From contig PHBZ01000004.1 in assembly GCA_002840755.1 (NCBI GenBank), positions 1 through 64,000 of the forward strand: 64,000 nt of DNA, in the 5' to 3' direction. Positions 1 through 9,068 of this stretch are shown piece by piece (position 1 is the stretch's first letter; each line of letters opens with the position of its first letter). The notes beneath the pieces are model-generated. The model worked only from the letters and a program-made list of their open reading frames with translations. It was not told the DNA's origin and made no database searches. Position numbers and translations under genes: made by a program. This DNA comes from Chloroflexi bacterium HGW-Chloroflexi-10. Its GTDB lineage: Bacteria > Chloroflexota > Anaerolineae > Anaerolineales > Anaerolineaceae.

Positions 1-67
1 TACCCAAATCATAGATTAATCCATACTCATTCATGCTTTGATTTGTTTGCAGATTGTTATAATTCAT
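1..67 (-). CDS. Partial CDS leaving the left edge, unknown
   Basis: An ATG at 67 on the minus strand follows a GAGGAAG Shine-Dalgarno sequence by six bases and opens a frame of 22 codons that stays open to the window edge. It lies 102 bases downstream of the recJ stop on the same strand. Only the N-terminus is visible: it is polar, Asn/Gln-rich and ends in IYDLG. The product cannot be identified from so few residues. It could be a real gene or chance, but the ribosome binding site argues for a gene. Confidence 0.5.
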   Translation of the reverse strand, partial: MNYNNLQTNQSMNEYGLIYDLG

Positions 68-169
68 TTATGTCTTCCTCGGTTTTTTGGCGTTTTCGCA
101 AACCTATTTTACCGAAGAAGACCTTTTTATTTTTTGTCAATCTTTCTTGTGAAAGCCGTGAATCAGGTT

Positions 170-2485
170 TTAATCATCGAATAACTCTAAACGAATTTGT
201 TCAATAGAGGCTTTTTTGTACCACTTTCTAAATGCGTATGTTTCGTGTAATAAAAAGCGAAGATGTTGTTCGGATATTTCTTTGTTATCGGTATCTTTAA
301 CCCCGCCAGTCCGGATAAAAATTTGTGTATCAGGATGTTCAATCATGCTAATGATTCCGGATGAAGATAAATATTCCAAGCCTGCACGGATGGTCTGACG
401 ACGGTGACCTAAAACTGCAGCTAATGCAGTTTCTTCCAACAGGCCGTGTTTTTGTTCGATTGCAAATTTTAACAATCCAGATAAGGTTTTTATGAATTCG
501 TTAACCGTATTAGCCTGCGGAAATTCATCAGCGAGGATTAATTGGTCCGGGTTCACCGTTTGTAAGGCTTTTCGTAGCTCACTAATATTAGGTGGGATCG
601 TTAACACAACAAAATCTGTAGATGGTTTCAGTGTATGGCGATGAAAATATGGTTGTTTTAAGGTGAATAAACCCTCCTGCCAGATCAATGCTGCAGGGTT
701 TTGTTGAATCCATTCTTTCAATGCAACAGGTCTTTGCCGGAAATCCAGAATTTGAAGCTCTCTTTTTTTCCGGATGTAGAGTTGATCCTTTTCGCTTTCG
801 CGAAAACTGACTAATTCCAATTGTACATTGGGCACACCACGGTATGTGCTGCAATGTGCCCGATAAGCAATATCAACCGATCCTTCCGGCAATTCCTGCC
901 TATCCCCCCGCCACCAAATAAATTCTTTTTGGTTTTCTTTAGAATCTTTGGCGCGCAAACGCAGGTGCTGCCCTTTAGCTCCCATTGTAATAGCGCGCTC
1001 AATTGAAAGATTGCGTGTGGCAAATAAAAAAGCCGGGTTGCCTGCCCCAAAAGGACCCAACCGCTCGATTTCTTGAATAAACTCAAGATTGATCGATTCA
1101 AAGTCCAAAAATCCATCAATTTGAAATCTTTTTTGTTCAATTTCATTACCTAGTTGTCGGCGAACGCTGTTATAGAGTCCGTTTTTAAATGCCGGAAAAT
1201 TTTCCGCATGTAATGACATACCCGCTGCCATACTGTGTCCACCAAAGCCCAATAAAAATTGCTGATTTTCACGGATTGCGGTTGTGATATTCAAGCCCTC
1301 GATGGAACGCGCTGAACCGTGCATACCGGTATCCGGGTGACCTGTGAGCAAAATAACCGGTTTTTGATAGGTTTCGACCAGGCGATTTGCTACAATACCC
1401 AATACACCAGCTTGCCAATCTGCATGGTGCAAAATGATGGCAGGCTTTTCCAGACTCTGATGATCTTTTTCCAATAAAAATTGAGCGGCATCCCCTATTT
1501 GTTCGGTTATAAGTTTTCTTTTTTGGTTTAACAATGCTAATTGGCTGGCAAATGTTCGGGCAAATTGAACGTCTTTTGTCGTTAAGAAATCAACAATTGG
1601 ATTTGCATCAGATAATCTGCCAAGCGAGTTCAGGATAGGGGCTAACAGAAATGCTATTTGTGTTTCGGTGATCTGATTTGGCAAGATCTGATGATCACGG
1701 TAGATTTCCTGCAGGCCTAAGCGCTGAGAAGTGCGTAAAATTTCTAATCCATGCTGAACCAGATATCGATTCTCTCCTTGCAGGAGAGCGACATCCGCTA
1801 TCGTACCCAATGCTACCAGATCAAGAAATTTGCTAATTTCTCCTGGCCGCCCGGCATCTAAAAATAAGCTTTCGATTAATTTATAAGCAGTACCGACTCC
1901 TGCCAGATTTCTTAAGACGTGATTATCGGGTAAGCGTTGTGGATTTACCACGCTATATGCCGGAGGTAAAATTTCCGGTAAGGTATGGTGGTCCGTAATG
2001 AGTACATCTATTTGTTGGGTGTTGGCAAATTGAATGGCATCTGTCTCACTGACACCTGTATCACAAGTGAGTAATAAACGAATGTTGTTTTTGAGGAATT
2101 CTTTAAGAAATGGGGTTTTCATTCCATGTGATTCTGTTTCCCGGACAGGAATATGGTACACAACATCAGCACCTAACTCACGTAACCCTTGCACCAAAAT
2201 GGTAGTGGCTGTTTGTCCATCTACATCGAAATCCCCCCAAACCCCAATGCGTTCATGTTCCTGAATTGCATGTTGCAAACGGTGAACAGTTTTATCCATA
2301 TCCGGCAGTTCTAAAGCGGAGTGGGGCTGATATTCCTGGTGAGAAAGGAAAGCAAAAGCTTCATTTGCAGTTGTTATTCCATTCCTGACCAATCCTTGTT
2401 GGAGCCAGTGGTTGGCAGTAATCCCTTTAATTTCCGAGGAAACAGGTAAGTCTTCTCTAATATGCCATTGGAGAATATTGTTCAT
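170..2485 (-). CDS. recJ: Single-stranded-DNA exonuclease RecJ
   Basis: Cytoplasmic 5'-3' single-strand DNA exonuclease of recombination and mismatch repair, 771 residues. The DHH-family metal motifs are visible: DFDVDG at about residues 85-90, a CDTG at 141-144 and DHH at 165-167. The DHHA1 glycine motif GGHSMAAG lies further on. About 200 residues follow the conserved core, with a winged-helix-like stretch near residues 680-720; this resembles the long Firmicutes RecJ more than the shorter E. coli protein. The start ATG overlaps the stop of the upstream nuclease gene by one base (TAATG), so the two are almost surely translationally coupled. It is the last gene of a four-gene recombination operon. 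Confidence 0.95.
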   Translation of the reverse strand: MNNILQWHIREDLPVSSEIKGITANHWLQQGLVRNGITTANEAFAFLSHQEYQPHSALELPDMDKTVHRLQHAIQEHERIGVWGDFDVDGQTATTILVQGLRELGADVVYHIPVRETESHGMKTPFLKEFLKNNIRLLLTCDTGVSETDAIQFANTQQIDVLITDHHTLPEILPPAYSVVNPQRLPDNHVLRNLAGVGTAYKLIESLFLDAGRPGEISKFLDLVALGTIADVALLQGENRYLVQHGLEILRTSQRLGLQEIYRDHQILPNQITETQIAFLLAPILNSLGRLSDANPIVDFLTTKDVQFARTFASQLALLNQKRKLITEQIGDAAQFLLEKDHQSLEKPAIILHHADWQAGVLGIVANRLVETYQKPVILLTGHPDTGMHGSARSIEGLNITTAIRENQQFLLGFGGHSMAAGMSLHAENFPAFKNGLYNSVRRQLGNEIEQKRFQIDGFLDFESINLEFIQEIERLGPFGAGNPAFLFATRNLSIERAITMGAKGQHLRLRAKDSKENQKEFIWWRGDRQELPEGSVDIAYRAHCSTYRGVPNVQLELVSFRESEKDQLYIRKKRELQILDFRQRPVALKEWIQQNPAALIWQEGLFTLKQPYFHRHTLKPSTDFVVLTIPPNISELRKALQTVNPDQLILADEFPQANTVNEFIKTLSGLLKFAIEQKHGLLEETALAAVLGHRRQTIRAGLEYLSSSGIISMIEHPDTQIFIRTGGVKDTDNKEISEQHLRFLLHETYAFRKWYKKASIEQIRLELFDD

Positions 2486-3303
2486 TAGAAAGAAATTTCT
2501 CCCACCTGGTCGAAATCTATAGTTTCAATCTTTTCCTGCCAGTTGATTTCATCATTTTCTATCGATTCTCCTGCTTGAACTCCACGGTTACACAAGGAGC
2601 GGTACTCACAAAATTTGCAACGGCTTTCCTTCTCTGTCTTTGGAAAATCTGTTTGCTGGCTGATTTCTTTAACTATATGTTCAAAAAAAATGAGATCTTC
2701 CTCGTATTTAGACTTTGAATATATAAAAGTTTCATATTCATTTGGGTGATTTGCAAACCAATATGTCATTTCCACTTGTGCCGGCGAGACAGAGGTGTTT
2801 GGCAGCAATGAGGAGCCGGCTGTCACCAGGAGTGATGGGTATAACCTGGTTTGGATTTGTTGTTCGATGATGCTTCTATTGGGTTTTTGAGTGTTTGTTT
2901 TCCAATCCAATATGAGAAAATGGTCAGGTGGTTGAAAAACGAGTAGATCCAAAATGGCAATAAAGCGAAATCCGGCGATATCCCCAACTAACTGCGTTTC
3001 AATCTGTTTTTGTTGGGTTAAAAACGAATTGGAAAAACTGATAAATGATTGCCACCAATTGTTTAATTTTTCACTGTTTATTTGTGTTTCAATCAATACA
3101 GGATCAATGGATGATAGATATTGTTGTGCCATGAGATGAAATTGTTGTCCTTCCAGCATCTGCCTTTCCATTTCAATGACAGGTTGACTACGGATAGCTG
3201 GCCAGGGTTGTTGCAATATGTATTTCAATTCAAAACGGCGCTGGCATTCCAGATAGTGATGAATTTTTTGCTGACTAAATGTAAATTTCCGGTTAAGTGG
3301 CAT
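2485..3303 (-). CDS. PD-(D/E)XK nuclease with Fe-S cluster (AddB/Cas4-like)
   Basis: Free-standing RecB/AddB/Cas4-type nuclease. The catalytic core shows an upstream Asp (LDLL) followed by the LDWKT strand and a downstream QTRLYP motif typical of RecB-family nucleases. Counted from the upstream in-frame ATG at 3324, C27 plus C236, C239 and C245 form the four-cysteine pattern that holds a [4Fe-4S] cluster in AddB and Cas4. The ATG at 3303 is preferred because GGGAG lies seven bases before it. It overlaps the end of the helicase gene upstream and the start of recJ downstream. In AddAB the nuclease domain is fused to the helicase subunits; here it is a separate subunit. No Cas1 or Cas2 is nearby, so a Cas4 role is unlikely. 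Confidence 0.85.
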   Translation of the reverse strand: MPLNRKFTFSQQKIHHYLECQRRFELKYILQQPWPAIRSQPVIEMERQMLEGQQFHLMAQQYLSSIDPVLIETQINSEKLNNWWQSFISFSNSFLTQQKQIETQLVGDIAGFRFIAILDLLVFQPPDHFLILDWKTNTQKPNRSIIEQQIQTRLYPSLLVTAGSSLLPNTSVSPAQVEMTYWFANHPNEYETFIYSKSKYEEDLIFFEHIVKEISQQTDFPKTEKESRCKFCEYRSLCNRGVQAGESIENDEINWQEKIETIDFDQVGEISF

Positions 3304-5542
3304 TGGTTTGCTCCCAAAATGCATGTAACGCCCTAAAAGCTATTGAAGGGGTTACATTTCCCTGTCGGGCATTATGACTATCTCCAGAGTTCCAGGTAAT
3401 GATTAATTCCTGTTTGGCGCGGGTGATTCCGACAAAAAATAAACGCAGACGTTCTGCTGCGTATTCATTCCGGGCTTCCAAAGTGGCAATCCCGTCTTCC
3501 ATAAAAAGCTTGCTAAAATCTTTGCGCACCAGTGCTTTTAATTTGGCCAGTGTTTCAGCCTCGAGATTAATTTCCTTGTGATAAAAATATTTTTCATTGA
3601 TGAATTGATCGCCTTCAACTGCCGAGGGAAAGTCGTAGTTATTCATTGATAAGAGATGAACCCTATCCCATTCAAGGCCTTTGGCTTTATGGTAGGTAGT
3701 AACAATCACCTTGCCTTTGTGCTGATCCGGATCGAAACCGGTATCTTCATCCGTAAACCCGAGAATTTTTCGCCGGTTACTTGCAATTTGGTTTAATTCC
3801 TCAGCGAATTCAGGGAGCATCCAATCCGGGTATTTTGAGGCGAATTGTTCAAGAACTAATGCCAGCTTATGGGTGAGGGCTAATTCAGTTTGCTTGGTAA
3901 AAAGTTCCTGCCCGATGGTAATGATCAATTGGTGGATAGGCAGTTGCGCTGCCCGTAACCAACCAGCTAATAATTGACGTAATGTGATGAGAAGAGGTTC
4001 GTGTTTTTCTTTGAAATCGGGTAGATTGCGGTTCAGACGCTGCATCCAATCATAGCCTGGCATAGGGAACAAATATTCTTCCAAATGACTGCAGGAACGC
4101 AGTAAACGAATAGTTGCTTCCTTCTCTGTTTTAGATAAATGCCATAGAAGTCGATCCAAATGGTCAAAAATTTTAACCAAATTTGAAGTAGCCGTTGGAT
4201 TCTCGAGAAATCGCAGAACAGCGGTTAATAATGCAGCTGTATCACGGGTGGATTGGCTGGTTTGTAAAATTTCCATATAAGGAACCTGGTTTTTTTGAAG
4301 TTCTTCAACAACTTTTGCACCGCGAAAATTGCGCGGCACCAGGATGGCTACTGTGGAATCGGGGTTTGCCGGCAACCATTTTTTTATTGACCGAACTACG
4401 AGATCCAATTCTTTATCAGCGGATATTTTTTGATCATGCAGAAAAACACCATTGGGCTTATTTGACGGGTTGGGTTGCGGATCTCCGGCAGGTGTGGGTT
4501 TGATGAAAGGCGGGGTTAATGCGTTTGTCAATGCCTGCACTGGGTGATTATGGTTTGTCCAACGGATTAACTCATTTGCCAAACTAATGATATTGGGTGA
4601 TGAACGACCGGAATTTGGCAAATCTTTAGAGATCACCTCCGGTCTTTTAAGAAAGGAAATTAAATATTCGGGACTGGCTGTAGTAAATGTTTCGTAGATA
4701 GCCTGGTTAGGGTCACCGACCCGAACCCAATTGCCTCTATCACCAGCCAATAACATCAGAATTTGTTCCTGTAATTGGCTGCTATCCTGCGCTTCGTCTT
4801 CCAAAATATAAGGCCAACGTTTTCGTAAACGCTGTAAATAATCCGGATCATTCCGAAGAGCCTGGAGAGCCAGGCGAATCAGGTCGTCAAAATCTACGGC
4901 AGAGCGATAATTCAAGCCGCGTTGATATTCCTGATAAATCTCACAACCCATTTCAACAAATGGATCTGAAAATTTACATTCCTGCGCTAATTTTAAGATC
5001 TGGTTAGGATCGACCTGCATATCTTTTGCCTGCCGGATAAAGTTTCCGGCAAGGGACGAGATCGATTTTTGCCATTCCGTGCGTAAATTCTGGTTTAGCT
5101 GATTCTGGTTTTGTTCACGAGTCCATTGTTGCAAAATATGTGAATTCCTTTGAATCCATATATCCACAGCCGATGTGATAATCTGGCTACTCTCGCGATC
5201 GTCGATTATTTGAAAGTCATTATCGAGACCTACCAAATCCGGACGTTCTCGAACTATATCATGTGCCAGACCGTGCAAAGTCCGAACACGGTAACCGAGA
5301 TTTGGAAAAAGGCCATACTCGCTAACAAATCCGGCAATTCTTTTGGAGAAGTTATTTACGGAAGAATTTACCAGCGTCACAATGAGCACTTCCTGGTCGT
5401 CCTGGATGCGGTCTTCGGCGATTAATGTAGCGGCCAGGTAGGAAAGTGTTTGTGTTTTACCACTCCCCGGAACAGCCGAAACGCCCATCCACCCATGGCG
5501 ATATTTGAGTACAGCACGTTGTTTGGCACGTGGTTTAAACAT
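3293..5542 (-). CDS. UvrD/AddA-like superfamily 1 DNA helicase
   Basis: ATP-dependent SF1A DNA helicase, 749 residues. Motifs in order: Walker A VPGSGKTQT near residue 25, motif II DEAQD, motif III GDPNQAIY, motif V TYHKAKGLEWD and motif VI VGITRAKQEL near the C-terminus. There is no C-terminal nuclease domain, unlike AddA or RecB. The first codons overlap the end of the upstream AddB-like gene by eight bases, and the last codons overlap the nuclease gene. With those partners it most likely forms the motor of a split AddAB-like end-resection complex. A PcrA/UvrD-type role alone is the alternative. Confidence 0.9.
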   Translation of the reverse strand: MFKPRAKQRAVLKYRHGWMGVSAVPGSGKTQTLSYLAATLIAEDRIQDDQEVLIVTLVNSSVNNFSKRIAGFVSEYGLFPNLGYRVRTLHGLAHDIVRERPDLVGLDNDFQIIDDRESSQIITSAVDIWIQRNSHILQQWTREQNQNQLNQNLRTEWQKSISSLAGNFIRQAKDMQVDPNQILKLAQECKFSDPFVEMGCEIYQEYQRGLNYRSAVDFDDLIRLALQALRNDPDYLQRLRKRWPYILEDEAQDSSQLQEQILMLLAGDRGNWVRVGDPNQAIYETFTTASPEYLISFLKRPEVISKDLPNSGRSSPNIISLANELIRWTNHNHPVQALTNALTPPFIKPTPAGDPQPNPSNKPNGVFLHDQKISADKELDLVVRSIKKWLPANPDSTVAILVPRNFRGAKVVEELQKNQVPYMEILQTSQSTRDTAALLTAVLRFLENPTATSNLVKIFDHLDRLLWHLSKTEKEATIRLLRSCSHLEEYLFPMPGYDWMQRLNRNLPDFKEKHEPLLITLRQLLAGWLRAAQLPIHQLIITIGQELFTKQTELALTHKLALVLEQFASKYPDWMLPEFAEELNQIASNRRKILGFTDEDTGFDPDQHKGKVIVTTYHKAKGLEWDRVHLLSMNNYDFPSAVEGDQFINEKYFYHKEINLEAETLAKLKALVRKDFSKLFMEDGIATLEARNEYAAERLRLFFVGITRAKQELIITWNSGDSHNARQGNVTPSIAFRALHAFWEQTNAT

Positions 5543-7643
5543 TTTTTTGTATCCCGGTTGGATGGGTGTGACGCAGCATACGTTGAATGGTTTGAATTAA
5601 TGGGCCACGCTCTTCTTCCCCGCGTTCGTTGTACCCGCAGGTATGCAGGAAAACCTGGCTTCGACAGCGACTTAACAAGCCATTTACTAATTTTCCCATA
5701 TTTTCCTGATTGGTTTCATACTCCTGCATATCAGTCCATTTGGCTTGTGGGTTCCAATGGCGGCTGAGAACATAAGGTTGGGTTAATGGTTGTAAGAGAC
5801 GCTGCCACCAACCCATACTGCCGATATCTAACCAGAATTGGTACGAAACAGGTCTGTTTTGCATTAAAAAAGTGTAAGCAGGTGAAAGGTATACAGCATC
5901 CATTGGTGGAGTTTCCCAAGATTCCAGATATAACGCCGCTAGAATCCCTGTTTCTACCATTTCAACGTATTCTTTGGCCCATTCAACTTCCTGATTTTTA
6001 AAAGACCATAAGGTGGCTCTGCGAAATTTTTGGACAGATTCGATTAATTTGGATGCTGTATTTGCTGAGGAATAATCATTATGGTAACCAAATCCTGGTT
6101 GAGAGAGAAGCTCTCCAAACAAGCGCGAAAAAAATACATCCAGCGTTGTTTGGCTGCTTTGATAAATCAATAACCATTCCCGAATGGCTTGATACGCGTC
6201 ACAACCAACCTGGGTTATTCTTTCCCTCGTGTCTGCCCGTACTTCATTGATGTCATCCAACCAAAATTCTTTGCGGGGATGAAAGAGCATTCGGGTAATC
6301 ATATCTGCCCGAATGGGATCCATCATGTAGACAGACTGGTGGATTGCTGTACGCACTTCGTATGGAGAAGGCTTTATGCCCCATTGTGGGTTTGCAATTT
6401 TTGCCCAGGTGAGGAACACGTGTGTTACAGTTTCTTCACGCAAACTTCGAGAAGGACGATTTGAAACCACCGGAATGTTACGCGCTTCCATACGGCTTGT
6501 AAATTGAAAACGGAAGGCATCGCTTACAAATGGCGCCATTACAACGATTTCTCCGGGAGCGCAACCTGTAGCAAGCAAAGTTTCGATTGAGTCGGTTACA
6601 GCATCCATCATCAATGGAAAATATTCATTATGCTGATAAGATATTGCTGAGAAATCTTTCCCTTCTAATGGGGGGATGGCTTCTTTATGGATCACTGCAT
6701 TTAATAATTTTGCGGTATTTTGAATACTTGGTGAGGTTACCCAACTACCTGAAACCTGAATGTGGGTATCGCAACTATGTAACAAAGAGTAACCACTTTC
6801 AGGATCGGCACCAAGAAAGGTGCGGTATCCTCCATCAATATCCATCAACAGCAACGATCCGTTGAGGGATGGTGATGCGAGCCAATCTTTGAGAATATCA
6901 TGCGATACAGGTACGTCTTCCTCAATTTGATCATACAAAATATAATCGTAAGACCTGGTTAAATTTTCACGGCAAATCAAAGATGGCCAGAGAGTTTGAT
7001 TAAAAATTTCATATTGCAGAGAAAAATCCAATAAATTGTGCTGGTAGCAATAGTCACGAAACGCTATGGCGCATTCCTGCGCTTGATAAAAAGCCTGGCT
7101 GTGTGCTGGTTCCTGATTCCATGCATTAACCAATTTTGTAGCAATATCCTGATAAGAAAACCCAACCAAAGCGGCTTTGTTTAAATTATCCAAAATTTGA
7201 GATAATATTCGTGGTTTCTCTGCACGAATTGACTCGAAATAACCACTTTCGAAATAAGGCTCACACACTTTTGTCAGATAATATTGGGCAGTTTCCAACG
7301 TAAGAAAAGATGGCTGTTGTTGAGGGGCGGCAAAGCGGGTCATGGGGGCAATTATTGGCCAGAATAAACGGATGGCCCTTTGTGCAAGTCCACCAAAGGT
7401 TTGTGATATCGGCATTGAGCCATTAATTGATAATTGGGAAAGAAAATCCTGATAGGTTAACCCCAAAGATCGTTGAGGAACCAGAATTAATATTCTTGAA
7501 CCGGGGATTCCTTTCTCCAGTAAGGTTTGCAGGAATGCTTTGCCAATCGTGGTTTTTCCACTCCCGACCGGACCGGAAAGAAAGATTTTGCTTTCGGCTG
7601 CAGTTTGGGCTATTCGAATTTGGTCTTCGGTAAATGTATTCAA
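5535..7643 (-). CDS. AddB-like P-loop protein, helicase-related
   Basis: Large SF1-helicase-related protein, 702 residues, starting with TTG; an in-frame stop just upstream leaves no earlier start. Walker A (GPVGSGKTT) is at residues 24-32, but the motif II position reads YDQIEED rather than a clean DExx box, so ATPase activity may be impaired. No nuclease motif or Fe-S cysteines are seen. Residues near the C-terminus (RGEEERGPLI) resemble the closing segment of UvrD-like proteins. It heads the operon with a UvrD-like helicase, an Fe-S nuclease and RecJ. By position and architecture it resembles the AddB helicase half, with the nuclease encoded separately. Assignment to AddB is an inference. 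Confidence 0.7.
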   Translation of the reverse strand: MNTFTEDQIRIAQTAAESKIFLSGPVGSGKTTIGKAFLQTLLEKGIPGSRILILVPQRSLGLTYQDFLSQLSINGSMPISQTFGGLAQRAIRLFWPIIAPMTRFAAPQQQPSFLTLETAQYYLTKVCEPYFESGYFESIRAEKPRILSQILDNLNKAALVGFSYQDIATKLVNAWNQEPAHSQAFYQAQECAIAFRDYCYQHNLLDFSLQYEIFNQTLWPSLICRENLTRSYDYILYDQIEEDVPVSHDILKDWLASPSLNGSLLLMDIDGGYRTFLGADPESGYSLLHSCDTHIQVSGSWVTSPSIQNTAKLLNAVIHKEAIPPLEGKDFSAISYQHNEYFPLMMDAVTDSIETLLATGCAPGEIVVMAPFVSDAFRFQFTSRMEARNIPVVSNRPSRSLREETVTHVFLTWAKIANPQWGIKPSPYEVRTAIHQSVYMMDPIRADMITRMLFHPRKEFWLDDINEVRADTRERITQVGCDAYQAIREWLLIYQSSQTTLDVFFSRLFGELLSQPGFGYHNDYSSANTASKLIESVQKFRRATLWSFKNQEVEWAKEYVEMVETGILAALYLESWETPPMDAVYLSPAYTFLMQNRPVSYQFWLDIGSMGWWQRLLQPLTQPYVLSRHWNPQAKWTDMQEYETNQENMGKLVNGLLSRCRSQVFLHTCGYNERGEEERGPLIQTIQRMLRHTHPTGIQKNV

Positions 7644-7737
7644 ATTATTGTCTCAGAACAGATTTTCTTATATTGTAGTCGATAAAAAATAAAATTCCAC
7701 TTATAAATTCATGATGAAGAAGGTTTGAATTTGTGGA

Positions 7738-8451
7738 TTAGGCTTTAGAATTTGTACTGACAGAAATTTTGGGGGTCATTCTTTTTCCCCCAGCCAAAAA
7801 GCGATTGAAAGGTTTTATCCATGGCGGTTGATGTCTTTTACACCACTTGCGTATCAGAGGGATGCGGAGGATTAATAAAATTGCCATAATAGAACTAAGA
7901 ATTATGGGCAATCCCTGAGGAGTTTTAACCGCCCAGAGATAATGCACCATAATAAGAAAACCAGCCAGATAAACCAAACGATGAAGCTGATTCCATTTCT
8001 TTCCCAGATGCTTTATCCACTCGCTAGTGGATGTGATAGTTAGCATGAGTAGTATGGATAAGGCGATGGAGCCAAGGATGATAAATGGTTTCTCGACACC
8101 TGTTTTAAATAATTGCTGAAAATTTAAATTTAGATCAAGAATTACAAAGATAAGAAAATGTAAGCCAGCATATAATGCAGCATACAAACCGAGCGGTCTT
8201 CGAAGCGGGTTTAGTGCGGATAGACCAATACAACTGTTTAATGGTGTGCAACTTAAAGAAAATGTTAACCAAAATGCCGCTATTCTACCAGTCCGTTGAG
8301 AAATTTCTTGAATGGGATTAAAAGTCAGGTTATTGGTGAAACCGTCAATAATTATTACAAGCAGTGGTATCCAGGAAACAATATGAACAAACCATTGAAT
8401 CCGTGAAAAATTAAATGAGTTGAATGGCTTTTTTTTGTTGCGTATTTCCAT
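7738..8451 (-). CDS. MsrQ/YedZ-like haem-binding membrane protein
   Basis: Integral membrane protein of the ferric-reductase-like (MsrQ/YedZ) family, with about six hydrophobic helices. Conserved features include GRIAAFW, LRRPLGLYAALYAGLH and the WNQLHRLVYLAG helix, whose histidines are the expected haem ligands. MsrQ normally passes electrons to the periplasmic methionine sulfoxide reductase MsrP, but no msrP is found in this window. An in-frame TTG at 8496 would extend the protein by 15 residues and overlap the preceding exonuclease gene; the ATG at 8451 is preferred, though neither has a strong ribosome binding site. It follows the exonuclease and a lipoprotein gene on the same strand. Confidence 0.8.
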   Translation of the reverse strand: MEIRNKKKPFNSFNFSRIQWFVHIVSWIPLLVIIIDGFTNNLTFNPIQEISQRTGRIAAFWLTFSLSCTPLNSCIGLSALNPLRRPLGLYAALYAGLHFLIFVILDLNLNFQQLFKTGVEKPFIILGSIALSILLMLTITSTSEWIKHLGKKWNQLHRLVYLAGFLIMVHYLWAVKTPQGLPIILSSIMAILLILRIPLIRKWCKRHQPPWIKPFNRFLAGGKRMTPKISVSTNSKA

Positions 8452-8476
8452 CTTAAGCGTGGGTTTGAAAATGGGT

Positions 8477-9052
8477 TCAGTAAGGAAACCCAGCAATTGT
8501 GTGAAAAACAGCTCGGGTTAACATGGTGTCATCTGCTGCCCGATGGCTATTAGGAATGGTAATTCCCATTTCACGACCAGCCTCTTCCAAGCGAAAACGG
8601 CGCATAGCGCGCCGGTTTGGGTCCCAAACGCCCCTAAAATCACTGTAAATTTTCATGATGTCAAAGGCATTTAATTTGTCCTTCAGGGGAATGCGGTAAT
8701 TATTAAATGTTTGTTGAATCATTCTTAAATCAAATTCGGCATTATACATACCGATTGGGTGCCCCACTAAAAATGGGCGGATAGCGGGCCATATCTCTGG
8801 CCATGTGAGTGAGTCCTTTACCATTTCATTTGAAATATGGTTGATCCGTGTTGCCGCAGGTGGTATCGGTTTACTGGGCCGAATAAAGGATGAGAAAACT
8901 ATCTCTCCCAAATGATTAACAATGGCGATTTCAATTATTTCATCGGTTTTATCCAACCCGGTCGTTTCTGTGTCAAGATATACAGGATCTTCAGCAATTT
9001 TCTTGCGGGCGTAATCGACTACTTGTTCTTTGGTAATGTTGGCACGAAACAT
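8477..9052 (-). CDS. DEDDh 3'-5' exonuclease, DnaQ-like
   Basis: Small (191 residues) exonuclease of the DnaQ/DNA polymerase III epsilon superfamily. Exo I is LDTETTG near residue 26, Exo II is the N-AEFD segment near residue 105, and Exo III is HRAADD near residue 170, which marks the DEDDh subtype. There is no extra domain, so it could be a proofreading subunit, an RNase T-like enzyme or a stand-alone exonuclease. It sits between a lipoprotein gene (17 bases upstream) and the MsrQ-like gene. Confidence 0.88.
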   Translation of the reverse strand: MFRANITKEQVVDYARKKIAEDPVYLDTETTGLDKTDEIIEIAIVNHLGEIVFSSFIRPSKPIPPAATRINHISNEMVKDSLTWPEIWPAIRPFLVGHPIGMYNAEFDLRMIQQTFNNYRIPLKDKLNAFDIMKIYSDFRGVWDPNRRAMRRFRLEEAGREMGITIPNSHRAADDTMLTRAVFHTIAGFPY

Positions 9053-9068
9053 TCATTTGCCTTTCATA

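Noticed and set aside
2485..3303. Cas4 of a CRISPR locus
   Set aside because: No cas1, cas2 or repeat array is visible; overlap with helicase and recJ genes fits recombination instead.
4195..4503. Plus-strand frame of 102 codons inside the helicase gene
   Set aside because: It lies wholly antisense to conserved helicase sequence and has no ribosome site or domain.
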